Positions 17,916-27,800 of a stretch of 64,000 nucleotides of DNA are shown piece after piece. Position numbers and translations under genes: made by a program. The DNA comes from Rahnella bruchi (GTDB lineage Bacteria; Pseudomonadota; Gammaproteobacteria; Enterobacterales; Enterobacteriaceae): assembly GCF_003614975.1 (NCBI RefSeq), contig NZ_QZWI01000005.1, positions 124,001 to 188,000 on the forward strand, written 5' to 3'. Under the pieces are notes generated by a model. That model did no database searches, was not told the DNA's origin, and saw only the letters and a list, made by a program, of their open reading frames with translations. The stretch's first letter is position 1; every line of letters starts with the position of its first letter.

Positions 17916-18017
17916 GACGCGCATCTTCGATGCTTGCCCTGCGGGCCGTTGCTAAAGCAACGTGGTCTCGCTTCGCTCGGCTCAAACCTCCTTCGGAGGT
18001 TCTCATCCTCATTTACT
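17916..18017 (-). ncRNA. Hairpin-rich spacer between tRNA-tail repeats (rtT-like)
   Basis: The 102 bases between the repeat copies contain at least three small perfect hairpins: AACCTCC/GGAGGTT, CGTTGC-TTTA-GCAACG (minus-strand reading) and GCATC/GATGC. There is no coding sign. The arrangement resembles the region downstream of E. coli tyrT, where repeats carrying the tRNA 3' end give rise to rtT RNA. A stable RNA product is inference. Confidence 0.35.
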
Positions 18018-18078
18018 ACAGACGAAAAAAAACCTGCTTTAAAAGCAGGTTTTTCAAATGTGGTCGGCGAGAGAGGAT
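18018..18078 (-). repeat. 61-bp direct repeat, copy 2: true tRNA-Pro end plus terminator
   Basis: This copy includes bases 18061-18078 of the actual tRNA gene and the terminator immediately after it (stem about 18029-18047 with T8 on the minus strand). It is identical to copy 1 across all 61 bases. Confidence 0.9.
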
Positions 18079-18137
18079 TCGAACCTCCGACCCACTGGTC
18101 CCAAACCAGTTGCGCTACCAAGCTGCGCTACTCGCCG
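18061..18137 (-). tRNA. proM: tRNA-Pro (anticodon UGG)
   Basis: 77 bases reading CGGCGAGTAGCGCAGC... on the minus strand and ending in encoded CCA. The anticodon stem ACTGG/CCAGT encloses loop TTTGGGA with anticodon TGG, decoding CCA and other CCN codons. The sequence agrees with E. coli proM as I recall it. The position between dppA and eptB is where E. coli carries proK (anticodon CGG). Confidence 0.95.
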
Positions 18138-18237
18138 AATGGGGCGCATCTTACTGCGACCCCCTCAGAGCGTCAATGGCTTTTTATGACATCCGAACTG
18201 ACTGACCAGATTTCATCCGATACGCCGACAAATTCAC

Positions 18238-19917
18238 CTATAGCTTCTGTTCTGCCTGAGGTTTTGCACACCAGTTGTTCGCCGGATTGATGCCACCGTC
18301 CGGCGAGGTATAGCCCAGACAACCCAAAATTGAGTCAAACAATTCAACGTGACGTTTCTTAGCACCGACCCGCTGTTGCGCCTGTAACTGCTCAAACGCC
18401 AGTTTGTGATCCGGTTGCTCCAGGAAACGGTCTGATGCCCATACCATCATCGGCACGCGGAATTGCTCCGGTGGCGCCATTTCGCGTGGTGTACCGTGCA
18501 GATGAGAGTTCTCATCAATCGATTCGCCGTGATCGGAAGCATAAAACACCAGCGCTTTCTTATCACGCAACTGATCAATCACGCTGTCGATGAAAGTATC
18601 GGTGTACAACACGCTGTTATCAAAGGCATTGATCAGTTCCGCTTTGGTACAGGTATTACTCTTACATTCCGGTGTATAACGGGCATAACTGCGCGGATAA
18701 CGTTGCGAATACAGATAATGAGAGCCTTTGGTATGCAGGATCACCAGATGCTTGCCTTTCGGATGCGTCCTCAGCGATTCCTGTAACTCGTTGACCAGCA
18801 GCATGTCATCGACCGGTTTACCGTCGTTACGCTTCTCGGAGGCGATGATTTCACGGAAAGAGAAGTTGTTGGTATCCGCGTTGTTGTAGAACCACAGCTC
18901 GCTTTGCATGGCGAACAGCTCTGAGGTGAAGCCCAGAGACTTCATCACCGCAAAAATATTCTGCTCCTTCAGCGTACGCTGCGGGTTATCCGCCGTACCG
19001 CCTTCACGCACAAACATACACCGCAACGACAGCTTCGTGGCCGTATCGCAAGACGTGCCACGGAACGCTACGAGATTCTTCTCTTTCGACAAACGCGGCG
19101 TTGTATCGCGCTCATATCCCAGAATGCCTAAGTGATCCCAGCGGGTCGTTTCACCGATGATAAACACGACGTAGGTATCGTCGATATCCGCAGGCGGCAC
19201 ATAGGTAAATTCCTTGGCCGGATCAAAGTAATGACTGGAGTCCTGGCTCTCATCGACCTGCGTATAAGCATATAAACCCAGTGCTGCCAGCCAGTTAGAA
19301 GGCAGATAGGAGTGCGCCACTACGCCGCCATAGCTCGGCAAATCAACGTTGGTTTTCTTCTCATTCACACTTTGTTCGTGGTCGAGATAACGCAGCGGCA
19401 GCCAGACCAGAAGTGCCGTCGCCAGCAGAACGATCAGCGGCAGCGCGCGCGCTCCCGGCGTCCTTATCTGTTCATTCAATGTCAGGCTCAGGTTGTTTTT
19501 CCAGATAAGGAACAACGGAACAGCACTGACCAGCACCATCCAGATAAACAGATGCCACCCGATGATTTCTTTACTGAGATCGATATCTGTGGTCATAACT
19601 GAAACCACAATGCCGTACCCAATCACTACGTTGAACATCACCATGTAATAACTGGCTGCTACCGAAATCAGCACCAGTAATGAGGCGATAATGCGGAAAA
19701 ACAGTTTCCCCCCCAGCGAAATTAAACGCAGGACGAAAAAGGTAAACAACACGATGGCACAAACTTCAGTGACCGCCTGCAACAGTTCAATGGAAGTGAA
19801 ATGGTTAATTAAAGCGGCAAACCGGCGTTGAAACACGGAGACATTCAGGAAAATGCCAATGTAAATCGCTAACAATATTGAGATATTTTGCTGCGATAGA
19901 GTCTTCACTCTATTCAT
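18238..19917 (-). CDS. eptB: Kdo phosphoethanolamine transferase EptB
   Basis: 559 residues with five N-terminal membrane helices (residues about 10-190) and a periplasmic alkaline-phosphatase-fold domain: VVFIIGETTRWDHLGILGYERDTTPRLS with the nucleophile Thr, SYDTATK-like SCDTATKLSLRC, and YASDHGES zinc ligands. It adds phosphoethanolamine to the outer Kdo of LPS. E. coli EptB is 563 residues and also lies next to a tRNA-Pro and dpp. In E. coli it is controlled by sigma-E and the sRNA MgrR; no such site was identified here. Confidence 0.95.
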   Translation of the reverse strand: MNRVKTLSQQNISILLAIYIGIFLNVSVFQRRFAALINHFTSIELLQAVTEVCAIVLFTFFVLRLISLGGKLFFRIIASLLVLISVAASYYMVMFNVVIGYGIVVSVMTTDIDLSKEIIGWHLFIWMVLVSAVPLFLIWKNNLSLTLNEQIRTPGARALPLIVLLATALLVWLPLRYLDHEQSVNEKKTNVDLPSYGGVVAHSYLPSNWLAALGLYAYTQVDESQDSSHYFDPAKEFTYVPPADIDDTYVVFIIGETTRWDHLGILGYERDTTPRLSKEKNLVAFRGTSCDTATKLSLRCMFVREGGTADNPQRTLKEQNIFAVMKSLGFTSELFAMQSELWFYNNADTNNFSFREIIASEKRNDGKPVDDMLLVNELQESLRTHPKGKHLVILHTKGSHYLYSQRYPRSYARYTPECKSNTCTKAELINAFDNSVLYTDTFIDSVIDQLRDKKALVFYASDHGESIDENSHLHGTPREMAPPEQFRVPMMVWASDRFLEQPDHKLAFEQLQAQQRVGAKKRHVELFDSILGCLGYTSPDGGINPANNWCAKPQAEQKL

Positions 19918-20091
19918 GTAATGTGATTTTCCGGAAGTTTTTTGAAAGATTCTGAATCATTGTGACATGTTTATGCTCATCGAGTTCACGGAATATGCTG
20001 AGATTACGTTTATATACACACCTGCATGAACAGCATGACATAAGCGCTGCACAGAGGAGTTAACAAATCCAGAGAGAGTATTTAAGACGTG

Positions 20092-20112
20092 AAAAAGGAG
20101 GCCGAAGCCTCC
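20092..20112 (-). terminator. Terminator of ohr
   Basis: GGAGGC-TTCG-GCCTCC followed by five T on the minus strand, 48 bases after the ohr stop. Confidence 0.85.
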
Positions 20113-20160
20113 CTGATATTTCCTCATAGCGCCCCTGGTGAAGGCGGTATCACTGGAAAA

Positions 20161-20583
20161 TTACTTAATATTCAATGTGACATCGATGTTGCCACGGGTC
20201 GCATTGGAATACGGGCACACCTGATGGGCTTTCGCGACCAGTGCTTCAGCTTCACTGCGCTCGAAGCCCGGCAGGGTGATATCCAGCTGAACCTCAATAC
20301 CGTAACCGCCAGGAATTGCACCGATACCTACTGCACCTTCAATTTTCGCATCCGCAGGGATCTTAATCTTTTCCTGGGCTGCCACAGCTTTCAGTGCGCC
20401 GAGGAAACAAGCGGAATAGCCCGCTGCGAACAGCTGCTCAGGGTTGGTGCCGCCGCCCATACCGCCCATTTCTTTTGGAACACCCAGTTTGACGTCAAGA
20501 ACGCCGTCGTCAGAAGTCGCACGACCATCACGGCCACCGGTGGCTGAGGCATGAGCACGATACACAACTTTTTCAATAGACAT
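20161..20583 (-). CDS. ohr: Organic hydroperoxide reductase Ohr
   Basis: 140 residues of the OsmC/Ohr family. The two catalytic Cys are at residues 59 ([10 protein letters not shown]) and 123 (HQVCPYSN), and the family motif [17 protein letters not shown] is intact. Ohr reduces organic and fatty-acid hydroperoxides in a dithiol mechanism. The ohrR regulator lies 134 bases upstream on the same strand, and a palindromic motif shared by both promoters is described separately. Confidence 0.95.
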   Translation of the reverse strand: MSIEKVVYRAHASATGGRDGRATSDDGVLDVKLGVPKEMGGMGGGTNPEQLFAAGYSACFLGALKAVAAQEKIKIPADAKIEGAVGIGAIPGGYGIEVQLDITLPGFERSEAEALVAKAHQVCPYSNATRGNIDVTLNIK

Positions 20584-20623
20584 ATTTCGTTCCTTAATCA
20601 GTGAGGGTTATAAAAATATTAAA

Positions 20624-20640
20624 CGATTTAATCGCACGCT
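20624..20640. promoter_or_regulatory. Candidate OhrR operator upstream of ohr
   Basis: CGATTTAATCGCACGCT contains the palindrome CGAT-TTA-ATCG and matches 15 of 17 bases of the site upstream of ohrR. It lies about 41 bases upstream of the ohr start, where a MarR-type repressor would block transcription. Confidence 0.6.
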
Positions 20641-20717
20641 ACTTATTTGATTCTACCAGACGAATCTAAGATGCTCCTTCAGACTCGTCTGTTTAACAAT
20701 ATTCAACGCAAACAGGC

Positions 20718-21182
20718 TTACGCTTTATCCTGAAGTTTAGACCGCAATACTTCCAGTTGCTGTTTGAGCGCGACAATTTCGCCGACCTCACAATCCGTCG
20801 CACACAAAATAGCTTCGGGAATACCCTGCGCTTTCTCGCGTAACGCCCTGCCTTCTGCGGTCAGGGAGATAATCACCTGACGCTCATCCGCTTTCGCCCG
20901 CTGACGCATCAGTAAACCGGCGGTTTCCAGACGCTTTAACAGCGGCGTTAAGGTGGCAGAATCGAGAAACAGCTTTTCGCCGATTTCAGATACCGTCACT
21001 TCATCACGCTGCCACAGCACCAGCATCACCAGATATTGTGGATACGTAAGGTCGAGTTGCCCGAGTAACTTACGGTAAACCTTATGCAGTGCCAGATTCG
21101 CGGAGTACAGCGCGAAACACATCTGTTGATCCAGATGCAGCATGCCGTTTTGTGTTGAGTCGGTATCTGTTGTCATGTTCAT
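20718..21182 (-). CDS. ohrR: Peroxide-sensing MarR-family repressor OhrR
   Basis: 154 residues with a MarR winged helix ([30 protein letters not shown], wing around [14 protein letters not shown]). Cys22 in [12 protein letters not shown] and Cys127 in AILCATDC fall at exactly the residue numbers of the 2-Cys OhrR of Xanthomonas, so I expect a 2-Cys redox switch. Oxidation by organic hydroperoxide would release DNA and induce ohr and ohrR itself. Confidence 0.93.
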   Translation of the reverse strand: MNMTTDTDSTQNGMLHLDQQMCFALYSANLALHKVYRKLLGQLDLTYPQYLVMLVLWQRDEVTVSEIGEKLFLDSATLTPLLKRLETAGLLMRQRAKADERQVIISLTAEGRALREKAQGIPEAILCATDCEVGEIVALKQQLEVLRSKLQDKA

Positions 21183-21203
21183 GTCGCCAATATATATAGC
21201 ACG

Positions 21204-21220
21204 CGATATAATCGCAAGCT
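21204..21220. promoter_or_regulatory. Candidate OhrR operator upstream of ohrR
   Basis: CGATATAATCGCAAGCT carries the palindrome GCGAT-ATA-ATCGC (21203-21215), 21 bases upstream of the ohrR start, consistent with autoregulation. Confidence 0.6.
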
Positions 21221-21249
21221 CTTTTTATTCTTAACTGAACCGGTCAGGA

Positions 21250-22695
21250 TCAGAACCCTTCAATTCGCTGCAACATATACGGATAAAACGGATTAGATGA
21301 AACCCGCATCAGCTGATCCATACTCACCACCAGCGCGCCACTTTCGCCCCGTGCGGCCAGTGTACCAAGCCGGAGTCCAAATTGCGCTGGACCTTGCGGA
21401 TTGCGCCCGTACAGTGAATCGTCTGTCGGAAAAGGCAGCGCGACATGGGAAAGCGAATAAAACTCTGAGGGATAATTCAGACCGAGCGGCATAACGGAAG
21501 TGCTGTCCTGCCCCGCCAACGTGGTTTTCGCTACTGTGGCCGCCTCATCCGGCGAAGCATTGGTAATCACCGTCGTCTGATAAGCACGCGCAGGCGCTGG
21601 CAACAGGCGCTCCACGGCGGTTTCAGAGGAAGGACGCAGCAACGGGCCGACGTACGCACTGCGATTGATATCAAACAGGACCAGCTGACTGCCATTGGCG
21701 GGAAGCTGATTAAACAACGCCGTCACCACCGCGCGGGCACTGACCGTAGAATCGACCACCGACTGAAAAGCCAGCACGGGCGGCAACTGTGCCAGCTTAC
21801 CGGCCTGCGCATCTTTACTGATTTGCTGCTGCAAAACATGGGTCAGCAGATAAGACTGACGCGCCGCTTTCACCGGAAAGGAATTGTATTTGAACGGATT
21901 AAATTCCGGCATCAGATTCAGCCAGGCGGTTTTCGCAAAGGCCGGGAAAATCGCCGGCCAGCCCGCATATCCTGCAAAGCGCGCGAAACTCGTCACGCCA
22001 ATCATTGGGGAAATCAACACCACACGGGATGGCCGCGCCAGGCCCGGATCATCAAGCGAATCCAGCGTGTACTTCATCGCCAGCGCGCCGCCGTTGGAGA
22101 AACCGACCAGTTGCAAAGGCACCTCCGCGCCGGCTGCACGCCGCGCCTCACGAATTGCCAGCCGCGTTGCCGCCATCCACTGCTCCCAGTCCACGCCGAT
22201 CAGCCCGCCCGGCACCGTGCCGTGTCCCGGCAGGCGGATACCGACCGCGACAAACCCACGACGACGATAATCTTCAGCTATATGGCGCAGGCTGTAAGGC
22301 GAATCGGTCAGGCCGTGCAACAGCACCACCGCACCGACCGGTTTTCCTTTTGGCATCAGCTCATAAGAACGGTTCCAGTCCTGCGCAAAATGTTCAGGAT
22401 AAATCGGACTGCGATCGTAATAGCGGTTCAGCGGGATACGGTCTTCTCTGTCGAGTTTGTCCGTCACTTCCTGCTTTACTTCAACAAAAGCCCGCTGCTC
22501 GGCGCGCAGATAGGCGGGCCAGTCGCTGTTATCCAGTTGCTCGGTACTCAGCTCGTCCGGCACCAGTTTGTGCCACGGCTCGAGCGGCGGCCCCTGCAAG
22601 GCGTCATAAGTCCGCACACCCAAAAGAGTAATAATCACCAGAATCAGCGCCAGTAACAGTTTTTTCAGGCGTTCAGAAAGACGACGAAGTTGCAT
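21250..22695 (-). CDS. Membrane-anchored alpha/beta hydrolase
   Basis: 481 residues. An N-terminal hydrophobic helix (residues 12-27) probably anchors it, with the hydrolase domain in the periplasm. The oxyanion region VVLLHGLTDSPYS (about 123-135) and the nucleophile elbow GFSNGG with Ser200 mark a lysophospholipase/esterase-type alpha/beta hydrolase; 'RLPGHGT' is also typical. The last 150 residues contain the expected acid and His but I cannot assign them firmly. The substrate is unknown. It stands alone, divergent from the urea genes. Confidence 0.75.
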   Translation of the reverse strand: MQLRRLSERLKKLLLALILVIITLLGVRTYDALQGPPLEPWHKLVPDELSTEQLDNSDWPAYLRAEQRAFVEVKQEVTDKLDREDRIPLNRYYDRSPIYPEHFAQDWNRSYELMPKGKPVGAVVLLHGLTDSPYSLRHIAEDYRRRGFVAVGIRLPGHGTVPGGLIGVDWEQWMAATRLAIREARRAAGAEVPLQLVGFSNGGALAMKYTLDSLDDPGLARPSRVVLISPMIGVTSFARFAGYAGWPAIFPAFAKTAWLNLMPEFNPFKYNSFPVKAARQSYLLTHVLQQQISKDAQAGKLAQLPPVLAFQSVVDSTVSARAVVTALFNQLPANGSQLVLFDINRSAYVGPLLRPSSETAVERLLPAPARAYQTTVITNASPDEAATVAKTTLAGQDSTSVMPLGLNYPSEFYSLSHVALPFPTDDSLYGRNPQGPAQFGLRLGTLAARGESGALVVSMDQLMRVSSNPFYPYMLQRIEGF

Positions 22696-22839
22696 CAGGT
22701 CGGAGATTCCTAAAGAAAGTTTGGCGCAAAGATTGAGTTAAAAAATATGCCGCTTCTGAGCAATAAGAGAAACACCATAATGTTATCAGGATTGGTGAGG
22801 ACGGCGCGAAGCGCAAATTTTCGCCCCATTTTTGTTCAG

Positions 22840-22861
22840 TTGCATTCCCTCTGTGGTGCAA
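22840..22861 (+). promoter_or_regulatory. Possible NtrC-type activator site
   Basis: GTTGCA and TGCAAC flank 10-12 bases, with a GGTGCA half-site as in NtrC boxes. It lies about 64-85 bases upstream of the sigma-54 promoter elements, a normal enhancer distance. The spacing differs from the standard 17-bp NtrC box, so this is tentative. Confidence 0.35.
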
Positions 22862-22921
22862 CAAATATACAACACGGTCATGCAACAAAACATAAACCCA
22901 ACAATATCAATGAATAATAAT

Positions 22922-22940
22922 ATGGCACAGGCTTTGCTTA
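22922..22940 (+). promoter_or_regulatory. Sigma-54 (RpoN) promoter of the urea amidolyase operon
   Basis: ATGGCACAGGCTTTGCTTA has GG at 22924-22925 and GC at 22936-22937 with exactly 10 bases between them, the invariant -24/-12 geometry, in the context TGGCAC-N5-TTGCT. The predicted start of transcription is near 22949, 30 bases before the allophanate hydrolase ATG. Nitrogen-limited expression through RpoN/NtrC follows by inference. Confidence 0.8.
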
Positions 22941-22978
22941 GATGAATTCAATCTTGTATACCAGATGGGATTCAAACC

Positions 22979-24829
22979 ATGCCTCCAGCTCCAGATACAG
23001 TCGCATCACCCTTTCGCGGTTTTACCTTGCGGGAATGGCAGCAGCATTACCGCAGTGCGCCGGGCAGTCTGCGCACCACGCTTTCTCTGGTTCTCGGGAG
23101 CCTGAGTGAAACTGACAATGCCTGGATTTATCTCGCCACGGCAGAACAGCTTGAAGCACAAATCATCCGTCTTGAAACCCTGCGAGACCAAGCCGAAGGT
23201 TCGCTGAGCGCCCTGCCGCTGTTTGGCGTGCCGTTTGCCGTTAAAGACAATATGGATATCGCGGGCTGGCCGACGACGGCGGCGTGTCCGGCATTTGCCT
23301 ATACCGCAGAAGCCGACGCCACCGTGATTGCCAATCTGAAAGCCAAAGGCGCGGTGGTCATCGGTAAAACCAATCTCGATCAGTTCGCCACCGGACTGGT
23401 CGGTACCCGCTCCCCTTACGGCGCGGTGCGCAATACCTTCAATCCTGAATACGTCAGCGGCGGTTCAAGCTCCGGCTCGGCTTCTGTTCTGGCACGCGGT
23501 CTGGTCGCCTTTTCGCTGGGCACCGATACCGCCGGATCCGGGCGTGTGCCGGCTGGCTTTAACAATGTCGTCGGGCTGAAACCGACCAAAGGCTGGCTGT
23601 CGAATACCGGCGTGGTTCCGGCCTGTCGCCTCAATGATGCCGTCTCCATTTTTGCACTCACCGTGGGCGACGCCCAAACCATAGCCCATGCCGCAGGCGG
23701 ATATGACGCCGCCGATGCCTATTCGCGCAAAAATCCGCATACCGCGCCGGTGGCCTTTCCGGCTCAGCCGCGCATCGCCATCCCTGACCGTGTGGAATTT
23801 TTTGGTGATGATCTGGCACAAGCAGCGTTCAGTGAGGCAATCGATCGCCTGCGTCACAATGGCGTCACGCTGGAAGCGATTGATTTCACTCCGTTCCGCG
23901 AGCTGGCGGAGCAGTTGTATTACGGCGCATGGGTGGCTGAGCGCACCGTGGCCGTCGGCGAAATTTTCGAAGAAAGCCCTGAGGTGATGGATCCGGTAGT
24001 CCGTGGGATTGTTGCCAACGGCCTGAACTACACCGCGTGCGACGCCTGGCGCGCCGAATATTTACGGGCTGAGCTTTCACGCAAAATCAATCTGGCACTG
24101 GAAGGATTTGACGCGCTGGTCGTGCCCACCTCCCCGACCATCCGCACGCAGGAAGAGATGGTGCAGGAGCCGGTGCTCTACAACTCGCAGTTCGGCATTT
24201 ACACCAACTTCACTAATCTGGCGGATTTGTCCGCGCTGGCACTGCCTTCCAGTCTGCGCGCCGACGGCCTGCCCGCCGGTATCACGCTGATCGCCCCTGC
24301 CTGGCATGACGATGCGCTGGCGAGCTTTGGCCGCCAATGGCAGCGCAGCCTGAGCCTGCCGCTCGGTGCTACCGGGCTTGCGATGAAGCCCGAAGAATTC
24401 ATGACCGCCGCGCCGGCCAGTGCTGCCAGCGTGCGCGTCGCCGTGGTGGGTGCTCATCTGACCGGTATGCCGCTCAATTTCCAGCTCACCAGCCGAAACG
24501 CGGTGCGCGTCGAGCAAACCACGACCGCCGCGACCTACAAACTTTACGCCCTCGCCAACACCAAACCGCCAAAACCGGGGCTGGTGCGGGCTGAAAGCGG
24601 CAGCGCAATTATCGTCGAATTGTGGGATATCCCGCTGGCGCGCTTTGGAGAATTCGTCGCTGAAATCCCTGCACCACTCGGTATCGGGTCGCTTGAACTC
24701 GCCGATGGTCGCACCGTGAAAGGCTTTATCTGCGAGCCGTGGGCGATCCCGGAAGCCACGGATATCACGGTATTTGGCGGCTGGAGAAGTTACATCCAAA
24801 GCCTGAATTCATCACCGGTAAAAAACTGA
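22979..24829 (+). CDS. atzF: Allophanate hydrolase (AtzF/DUR1,2-type)
   Basis: 616 residues. The N-terminal amidase-signature domain (about 75-450) shows Lys89 (FGVPFAVKDNMD), the cis-Ser region GGSSSGSAS (161-169) and the nucleophile Ser187 in GTDTAGSGRVPA. A C-terminal domain from about 460 onward (VAVVGAHLTGMPLNFQL) is the decarboxylase-type domain of full-length allophanate hydrolases. It converts allophanate to ammonia and CO2, the second step of the urea amidolyase route. Urea carboxylase starts 10 bases later. Confidence 0.92.
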   Translation: MPPAPDTVASPFRGFTLREWQQHYRSAPGSLRTTLSLVLGSLSETDNAWIYLATAEQLEAQIIRLETLRDQAEGSLSALPLFGVPFAVKDNMDIAGWPTTAACPAFAYTAEADATVIANLKAKGAVVIGKTNLDQFATGLVGTRSPYGAVRNTFNPEYVSGGSSSGSASVLARGLVAFSLGTDTAGSGRVPAGFNNVVGLKPTKGWLSNTGVVPACRLNDAVSIFALTVGDAQTIAHAAGGYDAADAYSRKNPHTAPVAFPAQPRIAIPDRVEFFGDDLAQAAFSEAIDRLRHNGVTLEAIDFTPFRELAEQLYYGAWVAERTVAVGEIFEESPEVMDPVVRGIVANGLNYTACDAWRAEYLRAELSRKINLALEGFDALVVPTSPTIRTQEEMVQEPVLYNSQFGIYTNFTNLADLSALALPSSLRADGLPAGITLIAPAWHDDALASFGRQWQRSLSLPLGATGLAMKPEEFMTAAPASAASVRVAVVGAHLTGMPLNFQLTSRNAVRVEQTTTAATYKLYALANTKPPKPGLVRAESGSAIIVELWDIPLARFGEFVAEIPAPLGIGSLELADGRTVKGFICEPWAIPEATDITVFGGWRSYIQSLNSSPVKN

Positions 24830-24839
24830 GGGCGCGCAC

Positions 24840-27800
24840 ATGTTTAACACCGTATTAATTGCTAACCGTGGCGAAATCGCCTGCCGCGCCATCCGCACGC
24901 TGAAACGTCTGGGCGTCACCAGCGTGGCTGTCTATTCCGACGCTGACCGCAATGCGCCACACGTCGCGCAGGCCGATATCGCTATCGCACTGGGCGGCGA
25001 AAAGGCCAGTGACAGCTACCTGATGATCGACAAAATTCTGGCCGCCGCGAAAGAAACCGGCGCGCAGGCAATTTATCCGGGATACGGCTTTTTATCTGAA
25101 AGCGCAGAATTCGCCGATGCCTGTGAAGCGGCGGGGATTGCCTTTATCGGCCCGACCGCCGGACAAATCCGCGAGTTTGGCCTCAAACATCGCGCCCGCG
25201 AATTAGCCGGGGCCGCGAATGTTCCAATGACGCCGGGTACCGGTTTGCTCGCAAGTATTGAAGATGCCGTGAAAGCTGCTGCGGACATCGGTTATCCGAT
25301 CATGCTGAAAAGCACCGCTGGCGGCGGAGGCATTGGCCTGACACGTTGTGACGACGAAGAGGCATTACGCGCCGCGTGGGACAGCGTGAAGCGTCTCGGC
25401 GAGCAATTTTTCCGCGACGCCGGTGTGTTTCTGGAACGGTTTGTCGATCGTGCCCGTCACGTCGAAGTACAAATTTTTGGCGACGGCAAAGGCCGCGTGG
25501 TAGCGCTCGGTGAACGCGACTGTTCGTTGCAGCGTCGTAATCAGAAAGTGGTGGAAGAAACGCCTGCGCCGAATCTGCCACAGGCCAGCCGCGAAGCATT
25601 ACACCGCGCCGCCGTGCAGCTGGGTGAATCGGTGAATTATCGCAGCGCCGGTACCGTTGAATTTATCTATGACGCCGCGCGTGACGAATTCTATTTCCTC
25701 GAAGTGAATACCCGCTTGCAGGTGGAACATCCGGTCACCGAAATGGTCACCGGTCTGGATCTCATCGACTGCATGCTGAAAGTCGCCGCAGACGAGCCTC
25801 TGGATTGGCCTGCGATGGAAAAAGCCCCGCAGGGCGCGTCGATGGAAGTGCGTATTTACGCCGAAGATCCGCTGAAAAATTTTCAGCCTAGTCCCGGCGT
25901 TCTGACCGAAGTGTTTTTCCCCGAAGACGTGCGTGTCGACGGCTGGGTTTCAACCGGCAGCGAAGTCTCCGCGTTTTACGACCCGATGATCGCCAAACTG
26001 ATTGTTCACGGTACGGATCGTCTGGACGCGCTGGCAAAAATGTCGGCTGCGCTTGCCGCTACACGTCTGCACGGCATCGCCACCAACATTGATTATCTGC
26101 GTCAGGTGGTCGCCACGCCGGTGTTTCGAGACAGCGAAATGTGGACGCGCATGCTTGACAGTTTTGCCTACGCGCCAAAAGCCATCGAAGTCATCGCGCC
26201 CGGCACGTACAGCAGCGTGCAGGATTATCCGGGGCGTCTCGGTTACTGGGATATCGGCGTGCCGCCTTCCGGCCCGATGGACGATTTTGCCTTCCGCCTC
26301 GCCAACCGCATTGTCGGTAATCACCTGGATGCCGCCGGTCTGGAGTTCACATTACAGGGGCCAACGCTGCGTTTTCATTGCGACGCCACTATCGCCCTGA
26401 CCGGCGCACGTTGTCCCGCCACGCTCGATGGCGAACCGGTTTCTTACTGGCAGCCGGTGGATGTAAAAGCCGGTCAGACGCTGACACTGGGGCGCGCGAC
26501 GCAGGGCTGCCGCACCTATCTCGCGGTGCGTAACGGTTTCGACGTGCCGGTCTATCTCGGCAGCCGCTCGACCTTTGCGCTCGGGCAGTTTGGCGGCCAC
26601 GCCGGTCGCACGCTGCGCGTCGCCGATATGCTCACCGTTTCGCAGCCGGAACTCGCCGCCTGCACCACGCCTGCGCCGGTCGGTCTGCCGCAGGCAGCAG
26701 CGGAAAATATCGTGCCGCCTTACGGTGATATCTGGAATATCGGCGTGCTTTATGGGCCGCACGGCGCGCCGGATTTCTTCACTAAAGCCTCCATCGATAC
26801 CTTCTTCGAATCCGAATGGCAGGTGCATTACAACTCTAACCGTCTCGGTGTGCGGCTGGTCGGCCCGAAACCGCAATGGGCGCGCCAGGATGGCGGCGAA
26901 GCCGGTCTGCATCCGTCGAACGTGCACGACTGTGAATACGCTATCGGCGCGATTAACTTCACCGGCGATTTCCCGGTCATCCTGACCCGAGACGGGCCGA
27001 GCCTCGGCGGTTTCGTCTGTCCGGTGACCATAGCGAAAGCCGAATTGTGGAAAGTCGGACAGGTAAAACCGGGCGATAAAATCCGTTTCCATCCGATCAG
27101 TTTTGAACAGGCGCAGGCGTTGGAACTGGCGCAGCAGGGCACGCTCGATTCGCTGATGCCGGTCAATGCAATGGCACTGCCAGTGCCGTCACTGCTGCCG
27201 GATACCACCGCATCCGCCACTGTTCTTGCGGCCTTACCGGCCACAGCAGAGCGTCCGTCGGTGGAATATCGTCAGGCGGGCGATGGCTACGTGCTGATTG
27301 AGTACGGCGATAACGTGCTGGATCTGGCGGTGCGTATGCGCATTTATCTGCTGATGAACGCCATCAAAGCCGCGGGTCAGCAAGGCATTGAAGAACTTTC
27401 TCCGGGCGTGCGTTCGCTGCAAATCCGCTACGACAGCCGCGTGCTGCATCAGACGGCGCTGCTCCAGCATTTACTGACGCTGGAACACAACCTGACCGAT
27501 GTCAGCCAGCTCAAAATCCCGACCCGTATCGTGCATATGCCGATGGCATTTGAAGATTCCGCCACGCTCGGCGCGGTCGAACGCTATCAGCAAACCGTGC
27601 GCGCCGACGCGCCGTGGCTGCCGAATAACGTCGATTTCATCCAGCGCACCAACGGACTGGCGAACCGCGATGAAGTGAAAAATATCATTTTCGATGCCAG
27701 CTATCTGATCCTCGGACTGGGTGACGTGTACCTCGGCGCGCCGTGCGCGGTGCCGGTCGATCCGCGCCATCGCCTGCTCAGTTCCAAATACAATCCGGCG

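Noticed and set aside
17891-18290. Open frames crossing the tRNA-Pro region on both strands
   Set aside because: They run through a tRNA gene and its repeated terminator; recurring residues come from the 61-bp repeat, not from a protein.
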